Shown here: positions 18,247 to 26,166 of the stretch, one piece after another | Numbering within the stretch: the first letter of the stretch is position 1 | Layout of the letters: every line of letters begins with the position of its first letter | NCBI RefSeq assembly: GCF_027482425.1 | Contig: NZ_JAIXWA010000043.1 | Span: forward strand, 1 to 38,975 | Direction: 5' to 3' | DNA: 38,975 bases | Origin: Flavobacterium sp. | Lineage (GTDB): Bacteria; Bacteroidota; Bacteroidia; Flavobacteriales; Flavobacteriaceae | Position numbers and translations under genes: made by a program | The notes under the pieces: generated by a model | What the model saw: only the letters and a program-made list of their open reading frames with translations | The model's database searches: none | Told to the model about the DNA's origin: nothing

Positions 18247-18672
18247 ATGACCCGTTTTTTTTCTACCAAAAACGCTTTCACCACTACCCTACTTTGGTTG
18301 TTGGTGGTTTCTATGCTAGGACTTCTATATTTGGCTTACCGTGAAGGGGAAACGCATTTCATTGCAGCCCTTGTCATTGGATTAACGATAGTTTTTATCC
18401 TATGGGTATTGTTGGATACACGTTATGTACTTCGACAAAACTTTTTGTTTTACCGTTCGGGTCCCATTCGTGGACGGATTCCGGTGGGTACAATTAAATC
18501 CATCAAAAAACACAAAGGCTTGTTTGTTCCCGTGACCTTGAAACCTGCATTAGACATCAAAGGTTTCATTATTACGTACAATCAATTTGATGATATTTTT
18601 GTTTCTCCACAACACGCTGATTCCTTTCTACAAGAACTGAAAAAAATCAATCCAACAATAGAAATATTGTAG
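18247..18672 (+). CDS. Membrane protein with C-terminal bacterial PH-like domain (DUF1200/YyaB type)
   Basis: The product has 141 residues. Two membrane helices (about 15-35 and 40-60) are followed by a soluble domain. The order DTRYVLRQNFLFYRSGPIRG, IPVGTIKSIKKHKG, FIITYNQFDDIFVSPQHADSFLQEL is typical of YyaB-like PH domains. Function unknown. It is divergent from menB and convergent with cvfB. It is the third PH-type membrane protein within 4 kb. Confidence 0.75.
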   Translation: MTRFFSTKNAFTTTLLWLLVVSMLGLLYLAYREGETHFIAALVIGLTIVFILWVLLDTRYVLRQNFLFYRSGPIRGRIPVGTIKSIKKHKGLFVPVTLKPALDIKGFIITYNQFDDIFVSPQHADSFLQELKKINPTIEIL

Positions 18673-18690
18673 TTTTAGGTTTCATAAAGC

Positions 18691-18713
18691 TACGTTCAAA
18701 AGTGCAGAACGTA
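18691..18713. terminator. Possible weak terminator hairpin
   Basis: A 7-bp inverted repeat (TACGTTC / GAACGTA, 9-base loop) lies between convergent genes. No long T-run follows on either side, so termination is uncertain. Confidence 0.3.
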
Positions 18714-18731
18714 TCATTGATTCATAATATT

Positions 18732-19559
18732 TTACTTTAAAAAAATCCCTTGCTCCTCAATGGAAATACGGCGGTCTTTGTAGAGTTGACCAATGGCTTT
18801 CTTGAAGGTTTTCTTGCTCATTTTCAACACGGTTTTGATATCCTCGGGATGCGAATTGTCATGTAATCCCAAAAAACCGCGATTGGCATGAAGTTCGGCA
18901 AGAATTTTTTGAACCGCTGCTTCAATCAACGACTCACCCATTGGTTGAAAAACAATATCTACTTTCCCATCAGGACGCACTTGTTTCACATAGGCCGTAT
19001 ACGTTTTACCAAAACGTAGTGTTTCATCAAATACCTGATTTTGAAAAGCCAACCCTCGGTATTGATGCTCAATAATCACATTAACCCCTGCGTCCGAAAA
19101 ATGGGTAATCATCACACTCACTTTTTGTCCCGGTTCCAATACAACATCGGTTTCTTTTAGAAAGCGATGAATACGACTCGAAGCCACCAATCGATTGGTT
19201 TTTTCATCTAAAAAAACATACACCAAATAGCGTTTTCCTGTTTCCATAGGCTGGGCTTGTTCGCGAAATGGAACAAATAAATCTTTTTCCAGTCCCCAAT
19301 CCAAAAATGCGCCATAGGCATTCATGTAATTTACCTTCAAATGGGCAAATTGGTCCACCTGCACATATGGCTTCAGCGTGGTCGCCACGGGTCGTTCCAT
19401 ATGGTCTAAATAAACAAACACATCAAGTTCTTCACCCACGGAGTACACTTTGGGTTGATACTTTTTGGGCAATAGAACGTCTGAAGTGCCGTCCGTTAAA
19501 AATAAGCCTACTGTGGTTTCACGGGCAATGGTCAATAGATTGGTCTTTCCGATTTGCAT
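18732..19559 (-). CDS. CvfB/YitL-family S1 RNA-binding protein
   Basis: The product has 275 residues. It contains several S1-like OB domains: GLFLTDGTSDVLLPKKYQP, then YGAFLDWGLEKDLFVPFREQ (the most typical S1 motif), then AYVKQVRPDGKVDIVFQPMG. A winged-helix end follows (NSHPEDIKTVLKMSKKTFKKA). This matches the S. aureus CvfB layout. Family members bind RNA and affect virulence genes in staphylococci; the role here is unknown. It begins 18 bp after the menD stop and probably shares its transcript. Confidence 0.88.
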   Translation of the reverse strand: MQIGKTNLLTIARETTVGLFLTDGTSDVLLPKKYQPKVYSVGEELDVFVYLDHMERPVATTLKPYVQVDQFAHLKVNYMNAYGAFLDWGLEKDLFVPFREQAQPMETGKRYLVYVFLDEKTNRLVASSRIHRFLKETDVVLEPGQKVSVMITHFSDAGVNVIIEHQYRGLAFQNQVFDETLRFGKTYTAYVKQVRPDGKVDIVFQPMGESLIEAAVQKILAELHANRGFLGLHDNSHPEDIKTVLKMSKKTFKKAIGQLYKDRRISIEEQGIFLK

Positions 19560-19577
19560 GAGGTGTGGTTTTTATTT

Positions 19578-21236
19578 TTAAACCAAAGATTTAAAAAAGG
19601 TACGTAAATAATGATCGTTTTGTTGTGTTGGGGTAAATATTTCTAGTAATTGTGGCCGTTCGCGTTCCCCAAAAAGGGTCTCCAAAGCGGTCTCAAGTGT
19701 ACTTTCGGAGGAAGCCGTATGATAATCCAATCCGTACATCGCTGCCAAATGTTGCGCTGTAAAACAATGAGATGTTTCAAAAAACGTAGTAAACGTAGGC
19801 GTTTCTTCATGTCCAGGGAGAATTCTAAAGATACCCCCTCCTCCATTGTTGATGACAATTAGGGTAAACGTTTTGGGGATATATGCATTCCACAAGGCAT
19901 TACTGTCGTATAAAAAGCTGATATCGCCCGTGATTAATGTTGTAGGAACCCCACTCGCAACCGCAGCGCCAATTGCCGTCGAGGTGCTTCCATCAATGCC
20001 ACTAGTGCCCCGGTTACAAAAAACCTCAACACTAGCATCGGTAGAAAACAATTGCGCATACCGGATAGCCGAGCTATTACTCACTTGCAAATGCGTGTGT
20101 GGTGGAATTTGGGGTAGTAGTTTTTCAAAAACCTTTAAATCACAAAATGGTATATTGGCGAGATACTCCGCTGCTTTTTGACAACGATGGTCGCGTAGGG
20201 TTAAAAAAGTATCACGATAAGAACTCGATACCGCTTGGACTTGGGGTAAAAATGTGCTAAACCATTCGCTGGGCGTAATTTTAAAATGATGAGTCAAACA
20301 CCCATACGTGTCATACGCCCGAAGTGGATCAATGTGCCAATGTAGCTTGGGAGCATGATTGCGCAACAAGGCTTTGATGCGCTTGGACACCACCATCCCG
20401 CCAAATGTGAGCAAAATATCCGGTTGAAAAGCCTCTTTATCCGCCGATTCAAATGGAGTAATCAACGTATCAATCGAATCTATACAATCGGAATGATGAA
20501 GATTGGACGTGGTTTCGGTCATCACCAATACCGATGGATCGCTCATCAATTGCTGTAATAGCTCGGAAGGAATTGAGTGCGGCGCATTAACCCCTACGAG
20601 AACCAACTTTCGCAGTGCCGTATTCCATTGTTCCACAAAAGAAACAAATGATTCCTGCACCACCGCTTCTAATTTTTTTACTGGGGGCGAACTCACAGCA
20701 ACCGTTAGTGCAGGAACTCTCTCGTACAAGGGTTCTTCAAAAGGCACGTTCAGATGCACTGGCCCTTTTAGATTTATCGAAGCTTCAATGGCTTCATAAA
20801 TTAACCTATCATTTTCAACCGAAGCTGTTTCAGTTAAATTCGCATTAAAAACGGTATGCTGCGAAAGTACGTGGTGTTGGCGAATGGTTTGCCCATCACC
20901 GATATCAATTTTAGACGCTGGTCGATCGGCGGAGATGACAATCAGGGGGATCTGACTGTAAAAGGCTTCTGCCACAGCAGGATAATAATTGAGTACCGCT
21001 GAACCCGATGTACAAACCACTGCCACAGGTTTTTGACATTGTTGCGCTAAACCAATGGCAAAAAAAGCAGCCGATCGTTCATCTGCAATGCTGTAACAGG
21101 TAAAAAAGGGTTGTAACGTAAATCCGAGCGTAAGCGGTGCATTTCGCGACCCCGGTGATATGACAATATGTTGAATCCCTTGCTTCCGGAATATTTCTAC
21201 AACCGATTGTGCCAAAGGAATTTTAGGATAAACCAT
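19578..21236 (-). CDS. menD: 2-Succinyl-5-enolpyruvyl-6-hydroxy-3-cyclohexene-1-carboxylate synthase
   Basis: The product has 552 residues from the ATG at 21236; the earlier 42 codons lie before the likely promoter and are not MenD-like. It is a ThDP-dependent enzyme that joins isochorismate and 2-oxoglutarate-derived succinic semialdehyde. Evidence includes VISPGSRNAPLTLGF, VCTSGSAVLNYYPAVAEA, IVISADRP and GDGQTIRQ. The ThDP/Mg motif runs from GDISFLYDSNALWN to VINNGGGGIF. NRGTSGIDGSTSTAIG is the MenD arginine/serine signature. A TACCTTTG box lies at 21256-21263. menF, usually upstream, is not here. Confidence 0.96.
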   Translation of the reverse strand: MVYPKIPLAQSVVEIFRKQGIQHIVISPGSRNAPLTLGFTLQPFFTCYSIADERSAAFFAIGLAQQCQKPVAVVCTSGSAVLNYYPAVAEAFYSQIPLIVISADRPASKIDIGDGQTIRQHHVLSQHTVFNANLTETASVENDRLIYEAIEASINLKGPVHLNVPFEEPLYERVPALTVAVSSPPVKKLEAVVQESFVSFVEQWNTALRKLVLVGVNAPHSIPSELLQQLMSDPSVLVMTETTSNLHHSDCIDSIDTLITPFESADKEAFQPDILLTFGGMVVSKRIKALLRNHAPKLHWHIDPLRAYDTYGCLTHHFKITPSEWFSTFLPQVQAVSSSYRDTFLTLRDHRCQKAAEYLANIPFCDLKVFEKLLPQIPPHTHLQVSNSSAIRYAQLFSTDASVEVFCNRGTSGIDGSTSTAIGAAVASGVPTTLITGDISFLYDSNALWNAYIPKTFTLIVINNGGGGIFRILPGHEETPTFTTFFETSHCFTAQHLAAMYGLDYHTASSESTLETALETLFGERERPQLLEIFTPTQQNDHYLRTFFKSLV

Positions 21237-21255
21237 GATTATTCGTAATGGGAAA

Positions 21256-21263
21256 CAAAGGTA
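21256..21263 (-). promoter_or_regulatory. Putative -7 box (TACCTTTG) for menD
   Basis: The minus strand reads TACCTTTG, 19 bp before the menD ATG at 21236. This spacing matches other genes here. No good -33 TTG is visible. Confidence 0.5.
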
Positions 21264-21364
21264 CGAAGCGTTTAAGGAATGGGAAACCTTTTTGAGAAAA
21301 TTATAACGGACGTTTGTGTTTAAAAAGTAATCTATAAAAAACAGACCGAAGAGAAACAACAATC

Positions 21365-21621
21365 ATGTCAGAAATAACATTCGTCGCAGTTGAATACAGC
21401 GATCACGATGTGTTTTAGGACATTGAAAGATAAAATAGTAGCCCAAGGTTAGTCCCAGAACCAAGCCAAATGTTAGTAAAGCTGGCCCAAGAAACCTCCC
21501 TTGATCTTGCTCACAAGGAATCAAAAAATCCTGTTATGCCTTGTTCGATAAGGAGCATTATCAAAGTCATACCCTGCAAAGTTATGGGATGAAAAGGAAT
21601 TCCTTTCACGTAGAAATACCT
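21365..21621 (+). pseudogene. Possible decayed small gene between menD and the GNAT gene
   Basis: The 408-bp gap between menD and the acetyltransferase has no intact long frame. On the plus strand an ATG at 21365 starts MSEITFVAVEYSDHDVF. Stops follow at 21416-21418 and 21431-21433, then in the same frame LVPEPSQMLVKLAQETSLDL. A one-base shift in an A6 run near 21523-21528 would continue as YALFDKEHYQSHTLQSYG up to about 21621. The minus strand also has a 53-codon TTG-initiated frame (21363-21524) with one hydrophobic helix. Neither reading is intact or recognised, so this is only a suggestion. Confidence 0.3.
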
Positions 21622-21633
21622 GTTTTTAATTTG

Positions 21634-21641
21634 TATTTTTG
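21634..21641 (+). promoter_or_regulatory. Putative -7 box (TATTTTTG) four bases from the GNAT start
   Basis: TATTTTTG ends at 21641 and the ATG is at 21645. Transcription from this box would start at or beside the ATG, giving a leaderless mRNA. No clear -33 TTG is present. Confidence 0.45.
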
Positions 21642-21644
21642 GGC

Positions 21645-22142
21645 ATGGAAATTACGATTCGACCTTACACCGCTTCCGACTTGGAGGCCCTACTCGAGAT
21701 CATTAACTACAACATATTGAATGCTACAGCGTTGTATGATTACAACCCGCGAACAGCAGCGCATCAAGTCCAACTTTTTGATGAAAAATTGCAAAAAGGG
21801 TTTCCCATTTTTGTGGCTACACAGGATAATACAGTAGTTGGTTTTGGGTATTATGGCGAATTTCGGTTTCGAGAAGCCTACCGATTTACCGTGGAACACT
21901 CGGTCTATACTCATCCCGATTGGCAAGGAAAAGGAATAGGCAAAGCACTCCTAACCACTTTGATTTCCTCGGCTAGAACAAACGGATTTCATACGATGAT
22001 AGGTGTCATTGACGCCGAAAATACGGGAAGTATTGCTTTTCATGAACGTTTGGGATTTGAAGTCAAGGGCATCTTAAAAGAAACCGGATTTAAATTTGAT
22101 CGCTGGCTCCATAGTGTTTTTGTTCAATTAATTCTAAACTAA
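21645..22142 (+). CDS. GNAT family N-acetyltransferase, phosphinothricin acetyltransferase-like
   Basis: The product has 165 residues. The acetyl-CoA motif A is clear: VEHSVYTHPDWQGKGIGKAL, with QGKGIG as the pyrophosphate loop. Motif B follows in IGVIDAENTGSIAFHERLGF. ITIRPYTASDLEALLEIINY and NATALYDYNPRT match the PAT subgroup, which acetylates phosphinothricin or similar amines and amino acids such as methionine sulfoximine. The real substrate is unknown. A TTG two codons upstream is also in frame but overlaps the -7 box. The next gene begins 18 bp downstream. Confidence 0.9.
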   Translation: MEITIRPYTASDLEALLEIINYNILNATALYDYNPRTAAHQVQLFDEKLQKGFPIFVATQDNTVVGFGYYGEFRFREAYRFTVEHSVYTHPDWQGKGIGKALLTTLISSARTNGFHTMIGVIDAENTGSIAFHERLGFEVKGILKETGFKFDRWLHSVFVQLILN

Positions 22143-22160
22143 CGACATCCATCTTAAAAC

Positions 22161-22739
22161 ATGAACTATCCGCTTCCCTTTTTACTCAAAATTTACGCCT
22201 TTATCCTCCAAAGCATCATCTTGTTTTGCGGATATTATTGGAAAATCGAAGCCTGTTTTACCCTAAGTTATGTACTGTCTATTTTTTATAGCGTGGCTTT
22301 TTTTGTGGTACCGCTTTGGTTCCCTTCTTCACCCGATGCGAATACCTTTATCATTCCGAGACAAATACACCATTCGATTCTATCTTTAAGTTTGGTGGCT
22401 GGGATTGCCTTATTGATATTTACGGGATTGGGATTGCACTTTTTTGAGCAAACGTATCAAGTGCAAACCATAACGGTCTTTTTTGCCATTATTTTAATGA
22501 CCAACGCTTTTGAAAAACCCAACGAATCCTATCTCCGTTGGGAAAAAGACGATTTATTGATTGTGGGTGCTAAATTTTCAAACACCTTACCGCATGAAAG
22601 TATTCTGAATTTTGAAGTGGATGGAGATTCTATTACACTTCAAACAAAGGATGGCATCACACATCATATTGAGAACATCGATTGGGATAAAGAAAAAATG
22701 GAACTAGCCAAAGCATTTCTTTGCCGAGAAAAAATTTAA
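22161..22739 (+). CDS. Hypothetical membrane protein
   Basis: The product has 192 residues, not recognised. Hydrophobic segments near 5-27, 32-54, 70-92 and 98-115 suggest four membrane helices. The last 75 residues are soluble and strand-rich (SYLRWEKDDLLIVGAKFSNTLPHESILNFEVDG), reminiscent of a PH-like end domain, but this is weak. It is probably co-transcribed with the GNAT gene. Its TAA overlaps the stop of the convergent lipoprotein gene by four bases. Confidence 0.7.
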   Translation: MNYPLPFLLKIYAFILQSIILFCGYYWKIEACFTLSYVLSIFYSVAFFVVPLWFPSSPDANTFIIPRQIHHSILSLSLVAGIALLIFTGLGLHFFEQTYQVQTITVFFAIILMTNAFEKPNESYLRWEKDDLLIVGAKFSNTLPHESILNFEVDGDSITLQTKDGITHHIENIDWDKEKMELAKAFLCREKI

Positions 22740-23521
22740 TATACTATTGATTTTTTTTCTACAAAGGTTTCAGTTACATTGGCAACTTTAAAATCTACAT
22801 AGTAATTCGTTTTAAACGACAACACAAAAGTCACGCTACAATTCCCAACATCGCGAAGAATTAAGGGTTGGTAACGAAAAGCACTAGGATCTAAGGCATT
22901 TTTGCAATGCAAATAGACGCGAACTTCAATATCGCCTTTGCGATTACGATAGGGAATACACTGTTTTACGTAATCGTTTGACGGTTTTAAAACCTCTTTT
23001 TGTTCATCAAAAACACATTGAATTAATTCACGTACATAATGAAATTCTTCAGTACTTAAATCATAAGGTGTATTACGATCCCTTTTTTGGGGGAAATACG
23101 TAAAAAGGGCATAATCGGGAAATGGATGCAAGTCAACTACTGACCGTAAAACCGTATTATTTTGAAGAACATCAAGGCGGAAATTTTGCGCTTCTCCCAC
23201 AAATTCGAGCATCCCGTTTTTAAAAATTGCTTTACCGCCCGCTCCATTCATGTCCTTTCGACTAAAATAAAGTGTGTCGGATTGAATATAGGCCTTACCC
23301 TCAAATTTTTCGTATTTGGTGTGCCCGTGATCTTTGGCTTTAGAATTGTATTCAAACGTACTGTCCGAATACCATTTCAATTCGTGTCGGTACTCCACAA
23401 TATTTCCCGATTCGTGACGCGCGAGCAGCAGTAGCTTCTTTTGGGGTACAGCAACTTCTTTCGGAGATTCCTTACATCCGAAGCAAAGTAGCAAAACAAC
23501 CCAAGAAACTTGAATTCGCAT
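22736..23521 (-). CDS. Hypothetical lipoprotein
   Basis: The product has 261 residues from the ATG at 23521. A short signal ends in LLCFGC (lipid-modified Cys16). The mature protein starts KESPKEVAVPQKK and is strand-rich, with charged segments and no catalytic motif I recognise. Probably an outer- or inner-membrane lipoprotein. It starts 5 bp after the stop of the small membrane gene and looks like the last gene of a three-gene run from the MazG-like gene. Confidence 0.65.
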   Translation of the reverse strand: MRIQVSWVVLLLCFGCKESPKEVAVPQKKLLLLARHESGNIVEYRHELKWYSDSTFEYNSKAKDHGHTKYEKFEGKAYIQSDTLYFSRKDMNGAGGKAIFKNGMLEFVGEAQNFRLDVLQNNTVLRSVVDLHPFPDYALFTYFPQKRDRNTPYDLSTEEFHYVRELIQCVFDEQKEVLKPSNDYVKQCIPYRNRKGDIEVRVYLHCKNALDPSAFRYQPLILRDVGNCSVTFVLSFKTNYYVDFKVANVTETFVEKKSIVY

Positions 23522-23526
23522 AATAA

Positions 23527-23727
23527 TCAAAAGGAAACGTTATTGGCTTGCGCCCAAAAAACAAAGCCAAAAATCAAGCACAAATATATAGCTGTATAAA
23601 CTAACTCATTCCTAAAAAAACGAAATTGCCCCGTACGTTTATACCTACGATACCCTCGAATAACATGAAACAATCGCAGGAGGATAAACCCTGTAATGAG
23701 GAGAATGAAATATAACGGGAGTCGCAT
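23527..23727 (-). CDS. Small hypothetical membrane protein
   Basis: The product has 66 residues with two hydrophobic helices (about 4-20 and 44-60) separated by a basic loop GYRRYKRTGQFRFFRN. No family recognised. Tight spacing to both neighbours on the same strand (14 bp and 5 bp) supports it as a real gene. Confidence 0.65.
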   Translation of the reverse strand: MRLPLYFILLITGFILLRLFHVIRGYRRYKRTGQFRFFRNELVYTAIYLCLIFGFVFWAQANNVSF

Positions 23728-23741
23728 GGATTTACTTCAGA

Positions 23742-24128
23742 TTAGGGTTCGAGTATTTTGGCTACATCGGGTTTGAAATAGTTGGGTCCTTTCATAACTT
23801 TACCATCTTCGCGGTACACGGGTTTTCCATCTGCGCCCAATTTACTCATATTACTGCGTTGAATTTCTTCAAAAACAGCTTCAATTTTATGCTGCAACCC
23901 ATGTTCAAGTATGGTTCCGCACAAAATGTAAAGCATATCACCCAAAGCATCGGCGATTTCTGTCAAATCATTGTTTTGTACTGCTTCCCAGTACTCTTCA
24001 TTTTCTTCTTTCATTAAATTAAACCGAAGACGATGGGTCGATTCACCAAGATCGGCTGTAGACGTGTTCCGAATTCCTAAACCAAAGGCTTGATGAAATT
24101 CAGCTACTGCTTCTAATTGTCGTTGCAT
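23742..24128 (-). CDS. MazG-like nucleotide pyrophosphohydrolase
   Basis: The product has 128 residues. It belongs to the all-alpha NTP pyrophosphatase superfamily. The magnesium site is seen as RFNLMKEENEEYWEA (EEnxE type) and EIADALGDMLYILCGT (ExxDxxxD type). A C-terminal tail with GKPVYREDGKVMKGPNY resembles phosphoribosyl-ATP pyrophosphohydrolase-like and phage-type members. It likely cleaves a (d)NTP or related nucleotide to the monophosphate and PPi; which one is unknown. It heads the three-gene minus-strand run. Confidence 0.88.
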   Translation of the reverse strand: MQRQLEAVAEFHQAFGLGIRNTSTADLGESTHRLRFNLMKEENEEYWEAVQNNDLTEIADALGDMLYILCGTILEHGLQHKIEAVFEEIQRSNMSKLGADGKPVYREDGKVMKGPNYFKPDVAKILEP

Positions 24129-24175
24129 AAGTCATTTTTTACTTCTACAAAGTAAAAAGAATCCCATGGATTACC

Positions 24176-24183
24176 TACCTTTG
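24176..24183 (+). promoter_or_regulatory. Putative -7 box (TACCTTTG) for the small membrane gene
   Basis: TACCTTTG ends 18 bp before the ATG at 24202. It lies downstream of the alternative ATG at 24166 and so supports the shorter product. A second match, TATTTTTG, occurs at 24192-24199, too close to the start to be the main choice. Confidence 0.45.
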
Positions 24184-24201
24184 TTGAAAACTATTTTTGC
24201 T

Positions 24202-24390
24202 ATGTTTACAAATGGACAATTGGGGTTTGCGGTATTTTTTGTTATTGCTTTTGTGATTGCCATGGTCATTGCTTATCGAAAAGACAAAACGTTGCATCAA
24301 CTTTTTTATAAAGGAAACTATAAAATTTTAATAGCCTTTTTTGCCTTTATTGCCCTTTTATTTGTGATAAAATTTGTGACAAAGCACTAA
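24202..24390 (+). CDS. Small hypothetical membrane protein
   Basis: The product has 62 residues with two membrane helices (FAVFFVIAFVIAMVIAYR and ILIAFFAFIALLFVIKFV) and a short basic loop between. Start chosen at MFTNGQLGF because a -7 box lies just upstream. An in-frame ATG at 24166 would add 12 residues (MDYLPLLKTIFA). No function recognised. Confidence 0.65.
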   Translation: MFTNGQLGFAVFFVIAFVIAMVIAYRKDKTLHQLFYKGNYKILIAFFAFIALLFVIKFVTKH

Positions 24391-24409
24391 GGATACCTAT
24401 TAATTTTCA

Positions 24410-24417
24410 TACCTTTA
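24410..24417 (+). promoter_or_regulatory. Putative -7 box variant (TACCTTTA)
   Basis: TACCTTTA followed by C lies 18 bp before the ATG at 24436. The same TACCTTTAC string is found at the same distance before the RsmB-type gene and coaD in this window. Confidence 0.4.
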
Positions 24418-24435
24418 CACACCTAAGCTGCGGTT

Positions 24436-25539
24436 ATGAAAATTTTACGCTACTTATTTTTTATCGCCTTACTTTTCTTATTGGGTACTGCGGTTTTTGT
24501 TGCGACTCAAAAACCTTCCTATTCCGTAACCAAAAGTCTTTACATTAAAAACAAGCGCTCCGTAGTATTTGATTATGTCAATGATTTACGGAATTGGGAA
24601 ACGTTTGCCGCTTGGATTGTGGAACATCAAGGTACGCAATTCAAATATCCTGAAAGTTCTTCCGGAAAAAATGCACATGCGGAATGGGCTGGAAATCGGG
24701 CTGGAAATTTAAAAACACTTCAGTATAAAGACGCTGAGTTATTGCGCTATGTTAGCATTGAAAACGGTCAACTTACCTACTATACCTGGCAATTCAAAGA
24801 TACTTTAGGAGGAACTAAGGTTCAATTAATCGTTCGAGGAACGTTGGACTTTAATTCAAAAATCAAAGCCTTTTTTCAAGGGGGAGTGCAATCGTCCATG
24901 GGTAATTTGTATGAAAGAACTTTAGTCGGTTTAGAAAAAAGTATTTTGCGGGAACTGAAGACGTTTCAAATAAAAGTTATGGGATTGGTCAATCAACCCC
25001 GAACGTTTTATTTGAAACAGTTTGTGCGGTGTAAAGAGAAAAATCTAACCCGTAGCATTAAAACAGCCTTGCCTAAAATGCAGTGGTTTTTCAAAAAAAA
25101 TGCACTTCAAGCTGCTGGTAAACCCTTTATTATCTACCATAAATTTGACAAGGAAGCCCGCATTGTAGATTATTCGGTTTGCATTCCCGTTAAAGACACC
25201 ATTGCCATTGAAGATGGCAGCGACATTGCTTTTGGGGTACTTCCACCGTTTAAAGCGTTACGGGTGCAACTGAAAGGCGATTATTCACATACGCAAAAGG
25301 CGTGGAATAAAGGAATTCAATACATCAACACCAAGAAATGGGCGCGTTTAACCCATTTAAATGTGATTGAAATATACCGTAAAAATGGGGAAGACACGCC
25401 CCATCCTTCACAATGGATTACCGAAGTTTACCTCCCCGTGCAACCTTCCGCAGTGCGTCAACCTAGGGCAGTCATTCAAGATACCCTTCCCGAAGTAACG
25501 TCGCGTGTTCCTCTAGAAAATTCAAATCCCACGCCTTAA
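24436..25539 (+). CDS. SRPBCC domain fused to a GyrI-like effector-binding domain
   Basis: The product has 367 residues. An N-terminal membrane anchor (LRYLFFIALLFLLGTAVFVA) is followed by an SRPBCC/START-like domain (about 30-170): SVTKSLYIKNKRSVVFDYVNDLRNWETFAAW. The second half (about 185-345) reads as a GyrI/AraC-effector-binding fold: LPKMQWFFKKNAL, KPFIIYHKFD, IAFGVLPPFKALRVQLKGDY and ITEVYLPV. Both folds bind hydrophobic or cationic small molecules, so a membrane-tethered ligand sensor or binder is likely. It ends in a Pro/Thr-rich tail and precedes the ECF sigma gene by 54 bp. Confidence 0.8.
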   Translation: MKILRYLFFIALLFLLGTAVFVATQKPSYSVTKSLYIKNKRSVVFDYVNDLRNWETFAAWIVEHQGTQFKYPESSSGKNAHAEWAGNRAGNLKTLQYKDAELLRYVSIENGQLTYYTWQFKDTLGGTKVQLIVRGTLDFNSKIKAFFQGGVQSSMGNLYERTLVGLEKSILRELKTFQIKVMGLVNQPRTFYLKQFVRCKEKNLTRSIKTALPKMQWFFKKNALQAAGKPFIIYHKFDKEARIVDYSVCIPVKDTIAIEDGSDIAFGVLPPFKALRVQLKGDYSHTQKAWNKGIQYINTKKWARLTHLNVIEIYRKNGEDTPHPSQWITEVYLPVQPSAVRQPRAVIQDTLPEVTSRVPLENSNPTP

Positions 25540-25593
25540 TAAAGTTGTTTTAAACCTTTTGTTTTCTGAAAGGTCTAAATCAAAAAAAGTAGT

Positions 25594-26136
25594 TTGGAAG
25601 ACGAAAAAGCTTTTATTCAAGAACTATTGCATCCGAAAACCCGTGAAGTGGCATTCGGAAAGCTTCTCCAATTCTATCAAAAACCCTTATATTTTCATAT
25701 TCGAAGTATTGTTTTGGATCATGATGATGCCGATGATGTGTTGCAAAACACCTTTATCAAAGTATATAGCTATTTAAAAGATTTCAAAGGCGAAAGCAAG
25801 TTGTATTCATGGATGTACCGCATTGCTACGAATGAGTCGCTTACTTTTTTACAACAAAAAAACAAACGTCAAGGATTTACGCATTCGGAGTGGCAAGAAA
25901 ATGCCTTGGGAAAGCTAGAGACCGATGTTTATTTTGAAGGCGAAGCTTTTCAATGGCAACTCCAAATGGCGATTGCTCGATTGCCCGAAAAACAACAATT
26001 GGTATTCAAAATGAAATATTTTCAGGAATTAAAATACGAGGATATGTCTGAAATACTGGGCACTTCCGTAGGGGCATTAAAAGCCTCTTACCACCATGCG
26101 GTAAAAAAAATTGAAGAATTTATTAAAACACATTAA
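25594..26136 (+). CDS. ECF-type RNA polymerase sigma factor
   Basis: The product has 180 residues. Sigma region 2 is seen as DDADDVLQNTFIKVYSYL and WMYRIATNESLTFLQ. Region 4 is seen as LPEKQQLVFKMKYFQEL then YEDMSEILGTSVGALKASYHHAVKKI, the promoter -35 binding helix-turn-helix. No ATG is available at the N-terminus, so it must start at the TTG (MEDEKAFIQELL), preceded by an A-rich stretch that serves translation in this group. It heads a three-gene unit with a probable anti-sigma factor and an exported partner. Confidence 0.93.
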   Translation: MEDEKAFIQELLHPKTREVAFGKLLQFYQKPLYFHIRSIVLDHDDADDVLQNTFIKVYSYLKDFKGESKLYSWMYRIATNESLTFLQQKNKRQGFTHSEWQENALGKLETDVYFEGEAFQWQLQMAIARLPEKQQLVFKMKYFQELKYEDMSEILGTSVGALKASYHHAVKKIEEFIKTH

Positions 26137-26166
26137 ACCAATTAACACGTAACCTATCTAATACAC

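Noticed and set aside
21237..21364. N-terminal extension of MenD
   Set aside because: The 42 residues are not MenD-like, and the likely promoter at 21256 lies within them.
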